Source: Phascolarctobacterium_A succinatutens_B (lineage in GTDB: Bacteria; Bacillota; Negativicutes; Acidaminococcales; Acidaminococcaceae). Taken from it: a stretch of DNA of 64,000 bases. A program made the position numbers and the translations under genes. Shown piece by piece: positions 14,566 to 23,756 of this stretch (its first letter is position 1; each line of letters starts with the position of its first letter). The notes beneath the pieces are model-generated. The model was not told the origin of the DNA and searched no databases. It saw nothing but the letters and a program-made list of their open reading frames with translations. The stretch covers positions 21,770 through 85,769 of the forward strand of contig NZ_CAUDZA010000007.1 in NCBI RefSeq assembly GCF_958453765.1, written 5' to 3'.

Positions 14566-17106
14566 TTATTTTACAACAACGTCGATGGCATCATCAGCAA
14601 GCACAACCTCAACCTTGTCGCCATTTTTAATTTCGCCTGCAACAATCTTCTTGCCCAGGATGTTTTCAACAGTGTGGACAATCAGACGTTTCAACGGACG
14701 GGCACCGAAGGCAGGATCAAAGCCGGCCTTTGCCAGGAAAGCAACAGCCTCGTCAGTATAAGTAAGCGTCAACTCAAGCTGCTTGTTCAGACGGTCGCCC
14801 AGTTCATGCAGTACCAGTTTAACGATTTCCTTAATCTGTTCTGCCTGCAGCGGTTTAAACACAACGATGTCATCAACACGGTTCAGGAATTCCGGACGGA
14901 AGAAGTTCATCAGCATCTGCTGAATCTTTTCTCTGTCCATAGAGCCCTGCGCCTTCATAATCTCGCTACTGCCAAGGTTACTGGTCATGATAATCAAAGT
15001 ATTCTTGAAGTCAACGATACGGCCTTTACCATCAGTCAAACGGCCATCGTCCAGAACCTGCAGCAATACGTTAAAGACATCTGCATGTGCCTTTTCGATT
15101 TCGTCCAACAGGATTACGCTGTACGGATGACGGCGTACAGCCTCGGTCAGCTGACCGCCTTCGTCATAGCCGACGTATCCGGGAGGCGCACCGATCAGAC
15201 GAGATACGGTATGCTTCTCCATGTATTCGCTCATATCGATACGAACCATGTTGCGTTCATCATCAAAGAGCACCTCGGCCAAGGTCTTAGCCAGCTCAGT
15301 CTTGCCGACACCGGTAGGACCAAGGAAGATAAAGGAACCAATCGGACGGTTAGGATCCTTGATACCGGCACGTGCACGGATAACAGCCTCGCTGACAGCC
15401 TTGACTGCTTCATCCTGACCGATAACATGCTCGTGCAGGATTTCCTCCAGGTGAACAAGTTTAGCACGTTCACCGGTGCCTAAGCGAGCAACAGGAATGC
15501 CGGTCCAGGTGCTGACAACTTTGGCGATATCCTCTTCGTCAACCTCTTCCTTGAGCATAACATTGTCATTGCCGTTTTCATCCTTCTTGGACAAAGCAGC
15601 CAATTCCTTCTGCAGCTCAGGCAGACGGCCGTATTTCAATTCAGCCATTTTATTCAGGTCATAGTCGCGCTCAGCCTGCTCCATCTGGTTTTTCACAGCA
15701 TCGATTTCCTTCTTTACCTCACGCACGCGGGCAATAGAAGCCTTTTCTGCATCCCAGCGTTTAACAAGCTCGTCATTTTCCTTACGCAGCTTTGCCAGCT
15801 CCTCATTCAGCTTAGCCAAACGATCCTTGGACTGAGCATCCTCCTCTTTGCCCAAAGCCTGAGCTTCGATTTCCAGCTGCAGGATACGACGTTTGCTTTC
15901 ATCAAGCTCGGTCGGCAGCGAATCAATTTCGGTACGCAGACGGGCAGCAGCCTCATCTACCAGGTCAATAGCCTTATCAGGTAAGAAACGGTCATTGATA
16001 TAACGGTTAGAAAGCACAGCAGCAGCCACCAGGGCAGCGTCTTTAATGCGCACGCCATGATGTACCTCATAGCGCTCACGCAGGCCACGCAGGATGGAAA
16101 TTGTATCTTCAACGCTTGGCTCCTTAACCATTACCGGCTGGAAACGACGCTCCAGTGCACTGTCCTTTTCAATATACTTACGGTATTCGTTCAGCGTAGT
16201 TGCACCGATGCAGCGCAGCTCGCCACGTGCCAGCATCGGTTTCAGGATATTGCCTGCATCCATAGCACCTTCAGCAGCACCAGCACCGACAACGGTATGC
16301 AGCTCATCAATAAACATGATAATCTGACCGGCGCTTTCGCTGACAGCCTTCAATACTTTTTTCAGACGCTCTTCGAACTCACCACGGTATTTGGCACCGG
16401 CAACCAGAGCTGCCAGGTCCAGAGCATACAGGGTTTTATTCTTCAGGCTCTCCGGTACATCGCCGGCAATAATACGTCTTGCCAGACCTTCGACGATGGC
16501 AGTTTTACCAACGCCAGGCTCACCGATAAGCACCGGATTATTTTTCTTACGACGCGAAAGGATTTCAATCGTACGACGGATTTCCTCATCACGGCCGATT
16601 ACCGGATCCAGCTTGCCTTCTTTAGCTTTTGCCGTCAAATCCTGGCCGTATTTTTCCAGCGTCTTTTTAGTTTCATCATTTGCTTCGCTATTTTGATACT
16701 GCATAAATGCCGCCTCAACTTTTTTCTTGTCTATACCATATTTACGGAAGAGCGATACTACATCGCTGTCACCGTCACTTGCCATAGCCGCAACCAGCTG
16801 GCCGATGCCGATTTCTTCCTTACTTTGTCCCAAAATAGCCATTACTCTGGCAAAGCCGGTACCCATCATCAGCTGACGGTCCTGACCTTTAACTCCGGGG
16901 ATTTTCTTTACTAAAGCCTTAGCATCCTTGCTGAAAGCATTTTCATCAATGTGCAGGCTCTGCAGCAAATATTTAAAGAAGCCGTCGCTGCCGCACAATG
17001 CTGCCAGAACATGTGCCGTTGTCAGCTCCTGGTGATAGTTCATAACTGCCTGCTGCTGAGCAGCCTCCAATATAGCCTTTACCTCTTCACTGTAGCGTTC
17101 ATTCAT
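14566..17106 (-). CDS. clpB: ATP-dependent disaggregase ClpB
   Basis: Hsp100 chaperone that, with DnaK, extracts and refolds aggregated proteins. The chosen start (17106) has AAGGAGG 9 bases upstream; a frame 13 codons longer exists but lacks an SD. 846 residues: Clp N-domain, first AAA+ with GEPGVGKT at 195-202 and its DELHTV box, the coiled-coil middle domain (about 400-520), second AAA+ with GPTGVGKTELAK near 590-600, and the ClpB-type C-terminus. No CIRCE element is seen upstream. The promoter contains a repeated TTGACT. Confidence 0.97.
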   Translation of the reverse strand: MNERYSEEVKAILEAAQQQAVMNYHQELTTAHVLAALCGSDGFFKYLLQSLHIDENAFSKDAKALVKKIPGVKGQDRQLMMGTGFARVMAILGQSKEEIGIGQLVAAMASDGDSDVVSLFRKYGIDKKKVEAAFMQYQNSEANDETKKTLEKYGQDLTAKAKEGKLDPVIGRDEEIRRTIEILSRRKKNNPVLIGEPGVGKTAIVEGLARRIIAGDVPESLKNKTLYALDLAALVAGAKYRGEFEERLKKVLKAVSESAGQIIMFIDELHTVVGAGAAEGAMDAGNILKPMLARGELRCIGATTLNEYRKYIEKDSALERRFQPVMVKEPSVEDTISILRGLRERYEVHHGVRIKDAALVAAAVLSNRYINDRFLPDKAIDLVDEAAARLRTEIDSLPTELDESKRRILQLEIEAQALGKEEDAQSKDRLAKLNEELAKLRKENDELVKRWDAEKASIARVREVKKEIDAVKNQMEQAERDYDLNKMAELKYGRLPELQKELAALSKKDENGNDNVMLKEEVDEEDIAKVVSTWTGIPVARLGTGERAKLVHLEEILHEHVIGQDEAVKAVSEAVIRARAGIKDPNRPIGSFIFLGPTGVGKTELAKTLAEVLFDDERNMVRIDMSEYMEKHTVSRLIGAPPGYVGYDEGGQLTEAVRRHPYSVILLDEIEKAHADVFNVLLQVLDDGRLTDGKGRIVDFKNTLIIMTSNLGSSEIMKAQGSMDREKIQQMLMNFFRPEFLNRVDDIVVFKPLQAEQIKEIVKLVLHELGDRLNKQLELTLTYTDEAVAFLAKAGFDPAFGARPLKRLIVHTVENILGKKIVAGEIKNGDKVEVVLADDAIDVVVK

Positions 17107-17198
17107 CACGCTGCACCTCCTTCTATCAGGTTCAATAGCAGTCAATAACCGAATGGACTCTTTTCCATTTCCGGACCACTATTCACTTTCTAATTGCT

Positions 17199-17226
17199 AT
17201 TATATCAGCAAAAGTCAAAAAGTCAA
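17199..17226 (-). promoter_or_regulatory. clpB promoter with repeated TTGACT
   Basis: TTGACT (17226-17221), 16-base spacer and TATAAT (17204-17199). A second TTGACT lies in the spacer, 8 bases downstream. The repeat resembles CtsR half-sites, but their normal period is 10 rather than 8. Confidence 0.65.
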
Positions 17227-17269
17227 ATAGTTTTCTGTGTTAATTCAGTGAAAAATTACCATCATTTTG

Positions 17270-17439
17270 TTGACATATTGTTAGCTTTGTGGCAATATTA
17301 ATAGCATGTCGTTCTGTCGGCCAAGTACCCTTAACCCCAAAGACCATCGGCTAACCCCGGCCGTTTTGACCTTTATGCGTACTTCCACCAACAGGTCTAT
17401 AATTATATTATTTGTCATGTTTTATGAGGAGGAAACAAA
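17270..17439 (+). promoter_or_regulatory. Promoter and leader region of lrgAB
   Basis: TTGACA near 17272 with a weak -10 (CAATAT) about 17 bases on predicts a leader of roughly 130 bases. The leader has a GC-rich part (GGCC and CGGCCG segments around ACCCTTAACCCC) and an AT-rich end with TATAATTATATT, which may be a second -10. No known riboswitch was recognised. GAGGAGG before the ATG is a strong SD. Confidence 0.4.
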
Positions 17440-17802
17440 ATGTCACCCACCAGCTTATTGCGCGGTATTGCCTTTTTGCTGCTTTTGCAATGGGTATCCA
17501 CGCTTATCATCAACGCCCTCGGCGTACCATTTCCGCCCGCTCTTTTGGGAATGCTGATTTTAACGGCACTTCTCTGCGGCAACGTTATTCCGGCAAGCTC
17601 CATCGAGGGCATCTGCGATATCCTGATTTCCAAAATGGGCATGCTGTTTTTACCGGCAGGCGTCAGCGTTATATTATATGTAGATGTTATCAAAGCTGAG
17701 CTGCTGCCCATTACTGTTACCATTGTTGTCTGCAGCATTGTCGTTCTGAGCATTACAGCCTTCTTTATCGAAGCAATGCTTAAAGGAAAGGAGAGTCAAT
17801 GA
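17440..17802 (+). CDS. lrgA: CidA/LrgA family holin-like protein
   Basis: A 120-residue membrane protein with four predicted helices. The LrgA/CidA pattern is visible: LLLQWVSTLI, then GVPFPPALLGMLIL and the MGMLFLPAGVSV segment. These proteins modulate murein hydrolase activity and, in some species, pyruvate uptake together with LrgB. The stop codon overlaps the lrgB start (ATGATG), so the pair is translationally coupled. Confidence 0.88.
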   Translation: MSPTSLLRGIAFLLLLQWVSTLIINALGVPFPPALLGMLILTALLCGNVIPASSIEGICDILISKMGMLFLPAGVSVILYVDVIKAELLPITVTIVVCSIVVLSITAFFIEAMLKGKESQ

Positions 17803-18515
17803 TGCTTTTTCCTGACGTTTTACTTAACTCACCGCTCTTTGGCATCGGTCTGACAGTTATCCTGTACGTTATCAGCGAAATCATCATCGACCGCTTCAGC
17901 CTGAACATCATTCCGCCCTTCGTTATCGCCTGCCCTCTGGTCATTGCTGTCATCGTTCTGGCGCCCGGCGTAGAGTACAAACAGTACGAGGCAGGTGCGG
18001 AATTCATTAACTTTCTTTTAGGACCGGCAACCATCGCTCTGGCCCTGCCCCTGTACAAGAATCGTGAACTCATCATGGCCAAGGCCGGTGCTATTGCCGG
18101 CGGCGTTACATTGGCAACGCTTTCGGCTATCATAGTGGTTTACTTCTGTGGCAAGGCCATGGGTACCAGCGAGCAGGTTCTGCTTTCGCTCATCCCCAAA
18201 TCCATTACCACGCCAATCGCCATTGACGTTTCCAAAACCATCGGCGGCATTCCGGCATTGACTACGGCTGCTGTTATCTTTACCGGCATGCTGGGTTCAA
18301 CCTTTAATCACAAGCTGCTGCGTCTTCTGGGAATCAAAAGCCATTTGGCTGCCGGCCTCGCTATCGGCGCCTCCAGCCACGGCCTCGGCACCAGCGTCTG
18401 CGCCAATGTCAGCCCCGTTCAGCTGGCTATCGGCGGTGTAGCGATTGCCCTTACCGGCATCAGCACCTCTATCCTGGCACCGATTTTACTGCCGATTTTA
18501 AAAAGCATCTGGTAA
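17799..18515 (+). CDS. lrgB: LrgB/CidB family membrane protein
   Basis: 238 residues with about seven hydrophobic segments and the LrgB signatures LLGPATIALALPLY, SLIPKSITTPIA and SSHGLGTS. It is the partner of the LrgA-type protein encoded just upstream; both act in the cytoplasmic membrane. An alternative ATG at 17802 is equally possible. A very strong terminator follows. Confidence 0.9.
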   Translation: MMLFPDVLLNSPLFGIGLTVILYVISEIIIDRFSLNIIPPFVIACPLVIAVIVLAPGVEYKQYEAGAEFINFLLGPATIALALPLYKNRELIMAKAGAIAGGVTLATLSAIIVVYFCGKAMGTSEQVLLSLIPKSITTPIAIDVSKTIGGIPALTTAAVIFTGMLGSTFNHKLLRLLGIKSHLAAGLAIGASSHGLGTSVCANVSPVQLAIGGVAIALTGISTSILAPILLPILKSIW

Positions 18516-18527
18516 GCAGATAAAGCA

Positions 18528-18575
18528 AAAGCCCAAATTCTCACATACATTTCATGTGGGAATTCGGGCTTTTTT
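18528..18575 (+). terminator. Terminator after lrgB
   Basis: A long stem (AAAGCCC, then AATTC and CACAT, with ATGTG, GAATT and GGGCTTT) ends in seven T. Confidence 0.92.
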
Positions 18576-18580
18576 TGTTT

Positions 18581-18841
18581 TTAGAGATGCGGAATAATCC
18601 CGCGCAGCTCGGAAAAAATTACTGCCGCCTTATCTGCAGGATATACGCTGCACGGCAGCTGCCGCAGATCCTCCGTGCGCCAGCCTTTGTTTTCTTCCGC
18701 CAGCTTGGTCAGTGCTTCTTCCAAATCATGTGCGAGCACAACAGCAATCGCATCAAGATAAAATTCGCTGTTGACGCAGGGCTCATCAATCATACTGTGA
18801 CTGTGATATGTTTTGTTGTGTCGCCAAACGTAAATGTTCAT
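18581..18841 (-). CDS. Small hypothetical protein
   Basis: 86 residues, no recognised family. GGAGGG lies 7 bases before the ATG, and codon use is like the neighbours, so it is likely real. The sequence has an N-terminal YVWRHNKTYHSHSM segment, a central DAIAVVLAHDLEEALTKLAEE helix and a C-terminal region with YPADKAAVIFSE. It is probably a soluble alpha/beta protein. It is convergent with lrgB and shares no operon with metH. Confidence 0.65.
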   Translation of the reverse strand: MNIYVWRHNKTYHSHSMIDEPCVNSEFYLDAIAVVLAHDLEEALTKLAEENKGWRTEDLRQLPCSVYPADKAAVIFSELRGIIPHL

Positions 18842-18930
18842 GCAGCATCCCTCCGTTCATGGTGATATTTGTTTAATTCTTGGGAGGGAGCAGTTTTTCC
18901 TGCTGAAAGACCCCAAAGTCGAAACAACGT

Positions 18931-18958
18931 AAAAAAGGACTACCACGCTAAGCATGAT
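18931..18958 (-). terminator. metH terminator
   Basis: On the minus strand, AGGACTA and TAGTCCT arms around about 14 bases, followed by six T. Confidence 0.8.
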
Positions 18959-18983
18959 AGTCCTCAAATTATCTGTATATAAA

Positions 18984-21341
18984 TTATTTGCCCAGGATTT
19001 CGTTGACGTAGTTTACCGCACTGACAGCGTTCGGTGCATAATGCTCGGCACCGATGGTATCAGCGTATTCCTGCGTGAGCACCGCACCGCCGACAACAAC
19101 CTGACAGTCACATTCATTATGCAACGCAGCAATAGTTTCTTCCATTGCGCCTACTGTCGTTGTCATCAATGCAGATAAACCGACAACCTTGGCGTCAGTT
19201 TTCTTGGCTGCCTCCACAACTGCTTCCACAGGCACATCCTTGCCCAAGTCAAGCACGCGATAACCATAGTTTTCCAACAGTACCTTAACGATGTTTTTGC
19301 CGATATCATGGATATCACCGTGGACGGTAGCAATAATCACTGTTTCTCCCTGTGTTTCACCCACGCCGACAGCCTCACGGATAACCTCAAAGGCTGCCTT
19401 CGCCGCATCAGCGCTCATCAGAAGCTGCGGCAGGAAGAGAGTTTTCTTTTCAAAGCCATGACCGACAAAATCAAGCGCAGGAATCATATACTTGTTAATG
19501 ATATCCAAAGGCTTTTCGCTTTCCAGAGCCTTGGCTGCGGCCTGACGCGCAGGTCCCTGCAGTCCTTTGACAATGGCATCGTAAAGACCCATTTCGCTTA
19601 CTGTTGTTGCTGCAGCCTTCGGTGCATCTGCATAATGCTGCACGTATTCCTTGCAACCCTCGTCATAGCCTGCCAGCGCACGATAACCGTAATAAGCATC
19701 CATCATCGGCTTGCTCTGCGGATTGATAATGCCACAGGAAAGGCCTGCTGCCATCGCCATGCTGAAGAAGGTGCTGTTGACGGCATCACGGCCGGGAAGA
19801 CCGAAGGAAATATTGGAAACACCCATAACAGTGTTGATGCCGCGTGCCTTCATCGTGCGGATAACCTCACAGGCAATCGCCGCGTTATCGGCACCGGTGG
19901 AAATCGTCAGTGCCAGCGGGTCCACAACTATATTGCGGCTTTCAATGCCGTATTCGGCCGCACGGGCGATAATTTTTTCGGCCACAGCGATACGTCCTGC
20001 TGCAGTAGCGGGAATACCGCTGTCATCAAGACACAGTGCAACCAGCACAGCGCCGTATTTTTTAGCCAGCGGCAGCACATGCTGCAGGCTGTCCTCCTTG
20101 CCGTTGACGGAATTGAGCATCGGCTTGCCGTTATAAAGGCGCAGTGCTTTTTCCATTGCTTCGTAATTAGATGTATCAATCTGCAGCGGGGTATCGGTAA
20201 TCGCCTGCAGCGCCGGCACAGCCTTTGCGGCCATTGCCGCTTCGTCAATGCCCGGCGTTCCAACGTTAACGTCCAGAATCTGCGCGCCTACGCCAATCTG
20301 CTCCAGACCGAGGCGGCACACATAATCAAGGTCACTGTTGACCAATGCTTCCTTCAAACGCTTTTTGCCTGTAGGATTGATGCGTTCGCCGATAATTATA
20401 GGACCTTCGCCAAGATGCACTGCCTTGCCGTAGGAGGATACCGCCGTCAGACGGCAATCACGCGTACCTCCGGGCTGCAGAGTTTTGCATTTGGCAATCA
20501 TCTGCGCAATATGCTCCGGCGTTGTACCGCAGCAGCCGCCGACGATGCTTGCTCCCTTGCCTGCAAGCTCGTACATCAGCTCCGCATATTCCTCCGGGCC
20601 GACATCAAAGCAGGTCTTGCCGTCACGCTGTACCGGCAGTCCGGCATTCGGATTGATAATCAATGGCAGGCTAGTTGCCGCCAGCATCTGCTGGAACAGC
20701 TTACCCACCTGCACCGGTCCCAGACCGCAGTTAAAGCCGATGGCATCTACGCCCAGGCCTTCGCACATCAGAGCGGCAGCCTCTACCGTAGCACCGGTCA
20801 ACAGCTTGCCATCCTCGTCAAAGGTCATGGTCACGCAAATCGGCAAATCACAGTTTTCCTTAGACGCCAAAACCGCAGCTTTGATTTCATAGGTGTCGCT
20901 CATCGTTTCGATAAGAATAAGATCCGCACCGGCAGCAGCACCGTAACGTACCATTTCGCCGTAGGCTTCTACTGCCTTTTCAAAAGGCAAATCGCCATAA
21001 GGAGCCAACAGCTTGCCTGTCGGTCCCAAATTCAGCGCAACAAATTTATTTTCCCTGCCACCGCAGGCCTTCTTGGCAATCGCCACAGCCGCTTCGATGG
21101 TTTCCTTGCAATCCAGGCCGGAGCCTGCCAGCTTCAACGGATTAGCGCCGAAGGTATTGGATTTTACGATATTGGAGCCTACATCAAGATAACTGCGATG
21201 CACAGCCTCTACAATATCGGGGTGTGTAAAATTCCAGCTTTCGGGCAGCTCACCCGGCTGCAGACCGCGTGCCTGCAGCTGTGTGCCGGTGGCACCATCA
21301 AAGAACAGCATTTGCTTGCCTAACAATTCCTTAAAATTCAT
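18984..21341 (-). CDS. metH: Cobalamin-dependent methionine synthase, short form
   Basis: Makes methionine from homocysteine and methyl-THF. The 785 residues contain the homocysteine/zinc barrel (FFDGATGTQLQ; zinc ligands Cys205, Cys270 and Cys271), the pterin-binding barrel (GERINPTGKKRLKEAL), a helical cap, and the B12 domain (DIHDIGKNIV with the axial His, roughly residue 690). It stops after the B12 domain, so the AdoMet-binding reactivation domain of the 1200-residue enzyme is absent. The next gene in the operon supplies a matching protein. SD GAGGAGA. Confidence 0.93.
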   Translation of the reverse strand: MNFKELLGKQMLFFDGATGTQLQARGLQPGELPESWNFTHPDIVEAVHRSYLDVGSNIVKSNTFGANPLKLAGSGLDCKETIEAAVAIAKKACGGRENKFVALNLGPTGKLLAPYGDLPFEKAVEAYGEMVRYGAAAGADLILIETMSDTYEIKAAVLASKENCDLPICVTMTFDEDGKLLTGATVEAAALMCEGLGVDAIGFNCGLGPVQVGKLFQQMLAATSLPLIINPNAGLPVQRDGKTCFDVGPEEYAELMYELAGKGASIVGGCCGTTPEHIAQMIAKCKTLQPGGTRDCRLTAVSSYGKAVHLGEGPIIIGERINPTGKKRLKEALVNSDLDYVCRLGLEQIGVGAQILDVNVGTPGIDEAAMAAKAVPALQAITDTPLQIDTSNYEAMEKALRLYNGKPMLNSVNGKEDSLQHVLPLAKKYGAVLVALCLDDSGIPATAAGRIAVAEKIIARAAEYGIESRNIVVDPLALTISTGADNAAIACEVIRTMKARGINTVMGVSNISFGLPGRDAVNSTFFSMAMAAGLSCGIINPQSKPMMDAYYGYRALAGYDEGCKEYVQHYADAPKAAATTVSEMGLYDAIVKGLQGPARQAAAKALESEKPLDIINKYMIPALDFVGHGFEKKTLFLPQLLMSADAAKAAFEVIREAVGVGETQGETVIIATVHGDIHDIGKNIVKVLLENYGYRVLDLGKDVPVEAVVEAAKKTDAKVVGLSALMTTTVGAMEETIAALHNECDCQVVVGGAVLTQEYADTIGAEHYAPNAVSAVNYVNEILGK

Positions 21342-21357
21342 AAATTAAATCTTCTCC

Positions 21358-21996
21358 TCAAACTTTCTTAATATCAGTATCTCTGTAAGGACAGTTTATA
21401 TTACTGCAGGTCATACATTTATTCTGCACGCAGGCAGCATCTTCCGATAAGCCGATGATTGCCGTCACCGACTTGGACGGAGCCATCATCAGTCCGTCCG
21501 TCAGCGTCAGGCCGATGCGTTTGGCGCAGTTCAGCACTGCGAACAGCTGACGCTGCTCCTCCAGCGGCCAATCTCCGTAACCAGGCGAAAAGCGCGGACG
21601 CTGCAGCAGACCGCCGGTTTCAGCCTGCGCCTGCACTTCATCGCAATAGCTTTCAATCAGCGCCGCTGCCACAGCCTGAGCCGCCGCACCTTCAGCAACG
21701 CTGATGAGCGCAAGGCGGCGGATGGCTGCGTCCACCCTGCTGCCGAGTGTTGCACCCATAAGCAGCACAGTGTCGCAACCCTTTAAATGACGCGCCAACG
21801 CACGCGAATGAAAGCGTACGCCGCAGTCCAGCGTTACGCCTGCCTCATCTGCCGTTATCGCATGCTTTTGCAGGATATAACGCGCCTGCACCTCATTGCG
21901 CAGCTTCAGATAAACCGTATCCACTAAAATTTCTGCTGCCTTATCTCCCGGCTTGGCCCGCAGATAGCGCAGCGCTTCCTTTTGCTTAAATTCCAT
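21358..21996 (-). CDS. MetH reactivation-domain-like protein
   Basis: 212 residues resembling a stand-alone version of the AdoMet-binding activation domain of MetH. The diagnostic RPRFSPGYGDWPL, followed by EEQRQLFAVL and the GLTLTDGLMMAPSKSVT segment, corresponds to the RxSxGYxxxP region. The C-terminus has a cysteine cluster (CVQNKCMTCSNINCPYR). It lies 16 bases upstream of metH in the direction of transcription and so should reactivate oxidised cobalamin on the short MetH. The SD is weak. Confidence 0.82.
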   Translation of the reverse strand: MEFKQKEALRYLRAKPGDKAAEILVDTVYLKLRNEVQARYILQKHAITADEAGVTLDCGVRFHSRALARHLKGCDTVLLMGATLGSRVDAAIRRLALISVAEGAAAQAVAAALIESYCDEVQAQAETGGLLQRPRFSPGYGDWPLEEQRQLFAVLNCAKRIGLTLTDGLMMAPSKSVTAIIGLSEDAACVQNKCMTCSNINCPYRDTDIKKV

Positions 21997-22030
21997 AACA
22001 ACAACCTGACTTTTGCGCCATAGCGCAGGA

Positions 22031-22906
22031 CTATTTATCTACAATCTCTCCGAGATTATTCATAATACCGGCAAAAATTTCCGGCTTGTTCATCGTATAG
22101 ATGTGTACATTGTCAAAACCATTGGCAATCAAATCAATAATTTGACCGGTAGCATAGGCGATACCTGCCTGCTTCAGTGCATCCGGCTTATCGGCAAATT
22201 TTTCTACCATCGCACGGAACTGCGGCGGCAGCTTAGTACCGCTCAGCTGGCAGATACGGATAATCTGCTTGGCATTTGTCACCGGCATAATACCCGGCAC
22301 TACCGGCACATTGATGCCTGCACGCAGCAGGCGGAACATATAGTTATATAAAATCGTATTATCAAAAAACATCTGCGTCACTAAAAAGTCAACGCCGGCA
22401 TCTACCTTGTACTTGGTGTTTTCTATATCCTGTTCCAAGGAACCGGATTCGGGATGGCCTTCGGGATAAGCAGCACCGCCGACGCAGAAATCGCCCTGCT
22501 GCTTCACAAAGCGCATCAGCTCACTGGCATGGGCAAAGCTGCCGATTGCCTCGCCCTGCATATCTGCCGGGATATCGCCGCGCAGCGCCAGAATATTTTT
22601 TACGCCAAAGCCCTGCAGCTGTCCAAGTACCTCTGCCAGCTTTGCTTCATCAGCCTTTACACAAGTCAGATGAGCCAGAGCCGGCATGCCGTTATCCTCT
22701 ACTTTTTTGGCCAGTGCTGCCGAATAGCCTACCGTGCTGCCGCCTGCGCCATAGGTGACGCTCATATAGGACGGCTTGCTGGCTGCAATTTTGTTGACAA
22801 TCTCCAGACTGTTTTGCAGTTCTGCGCCCTGCTTAGGCGGAAACAGCTCGCACGACAGATGAATTTTACCGTTTTTTAAGATATCAATTATTTTTTCCGA
22901 TGTCAT
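22031..22906 (-). CDS. metF: Methylenetetrahydrofolate reductase
   Basis: Reduces 5,10-methylene-THF to methyl-THF, the methyl donor for MetH. 291 residues; FAD/folate barrel signatures CELFPPK, SVTYGAGGS, HLTCV and ILALRGD are present. It is first in the metF - activation protein - metH operon, giving a complete methyl branch of methionine synthesis. A promoter (TTGCCA, 17 bases, TAAAAT) lies at 22941-22969. Confidence 0.94.
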   Translation of the reverse strand: MTSEKIIDILKNGKIHLSCELFPPKQGAELQNSLEIVNKIAASKPSYMSVTYGAGGSTVGYSAALAKKVEDNGMPALAHLTCVKADEAKLAEVLGQLQGFGVKNILALRGDIPADMQGEAIGSFAHASELMRFVKQQGDFCVGGAAYPEGHPESGSLEQDIENTKYKVDAGVDFLVTQMFFDNTILYNYMFRLLRAGINVPVVPGIMPVTNAKQIIRICQLSGTKLPPQFRAMVEKFADKPDALKQAGIAYATGQIIDLIANGFDNVHIYTMNKPEIFAGIMNNLGEIVDK

Positions 22907-22940
22907 AATAATCCCCCAAAATCAAAAGCATTCGTATGAC

Positions 22941-22969
22941 ATTTTAACAGTTAGCGACATCTTTGGCAA
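22941..22969 (-). promoter_or_regulatory. Promoter of the metF-metH operon
   Basis: TTGCCA (22969-22964), 17-base spacer and TAAAAT (22946-22941). The short leader (about 30 bases) leaves no room for a SAM or cobalamin riboswitch. Confidence 0.6.
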
Positions 22970-23035
22970 ACAAAAAGCAGAAGAAATTAACTAATAGGCG
23001 ATAAAACCTACCAAAATGATAAATATGTTACACAC

Positions 23036-23067
23036 TAAAAATCCCGCAACCAAATAAGCTGCGGGAT
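23036..23067 (-). terminator. Terminator after tRNA-Ser
   Basis: ATCCCGCA and TGCGGGAT arms followed by TTTTTA on the minus strand, 11 bases past the tRNA. Confidence 0.88.
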
Positions 23068-23077
23068 TGAATTTCGT

Positions 23078-23168
23078 TGGCGGAGACGGTGGGATTCGAA
23101 CCCACGTGCCGCGCAAACGGCAAACTGATTTCGAGTCAGCCGCGTTATGACCACTTCGCTACGTCTCC
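23078..23168 (-). tRNA. tRNA-Ser (anticodon CGA)
   Basis: 91 bases including an encoded CCA. The acceptor stem GGAGACG pairs with CGTCTCC, the T arm reads GGGTTCGAATCCC, and the anticodon stem-loop CTGACTCGAAATCAG gives CGA (reads UCG). The long extra arm (TTGCCGTTTGCGCGGCA) is typical of tRNA-Ser. Confidence 0.96.
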
Positions 23169-23213
23169 ATTATTCTGTTGGCGCGAATATATTCGCATCA
23201 GGTTAACATTAAT

Positions 23214-23242
23214 ATTATATAGGAAAAATCCCGTCTTGGCAA
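23214..23242 (-). promoter_or_regulatory. Promoter of tRNA-Ser
   Basis: TTGCCA (23242-23237), 17-base spacer and TATAAT (23219-23214). A perfect 14-base palindrome GCGAATATATTCGC lies at 23183-23196 between promoter and tRNA. Confidence 0.65.
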
Positions 23243-23255
23243 CCGCATACTGAAA

Positions 23256-23756
23256 TTATTCCTGCGACACACCAGCTTCACTCCTGCGCTTCGCCTTGTT
23301 TTCCTGACGGCGACGGTGGAAAAAGTCGCGCATCACCTGCGCGCATTCCTCCTCACAGATGCCGCTGACAACCTCCGCGCAGTGATTAAGATTAGGATTC
23401 GTAATAATATTGAAAATGGATTCCGCACCGCCGGCCTTCACATCAGGACAGCCATAAACAACGCGGTCGACACGGCCGTTGACAATGGCACCGCTGCACA
23501 TCGGGCAGGGCTCAACGGTAACGTAAAGCGCACAGCCGCTCAGACGCCAACGCCCCAGGCGCTCGCAGGCCTTGCGGATGACGATGACCTCAGCGTGCGC
23601 CGTTGCGTCATGCCACGTTTCACGCATATTGTGCGCAGCGGCGATAACCTCGCCCGTTGTCATGTCCGCCAGTACCGCACCGATAGGAATTTCACCAAGC
23701 TCTGCGGCCTTGCGTGCTTCAGCCAGCGCCAGCTGCATATACTTTTTATCGTCCAT
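23256..23756 (-). CDS. tadA: tRNA-specific adenosine deaminase
   Basis: Deaminates A34 of tRNA-Arg(ACG) to inosine. From the chosen start, 166 residues with the zinc site His54-Ala-Glu56 and PCPMC (Cys84, Cys87). The start at 23756 overlaps the stop of the ABC-F gene (ATGA), so a longer frame starting at 23792 is not favoured. The C-terminus is basic (HRRRQENKAKRR). Genes for tRNA-Ser and tadA are neighbours in many Firmicutes. Confidence 0.93.
   Translation of the reverse strand: MDDKKYMQLALAEARKAAELGEIPIGAVLADMTTGEVIAAAHNMRETWHDATAHAEVIVIRKACERLGRWRLSGCALYVTVEPCPMCSGAIVNGRVDRVVYGCPDVKAGGAESIFNIITNPNLNHCAEVVSGICEEECAQVMRDFFHRRRQENKAKRRSEAGVSQE

Noticed and set aside
17205..17240. CtsR operator at clpB
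   Set aside because: The two GTCAAA units are 8 bases apart instead of 10, so it is only listed as a variant possibility.
19308..21323. 671-codon open frame on the plus strand
   Set aside because: Fully antisense to metH, whose domains and motifs are unmistakable; it has no SD or family resemblance.
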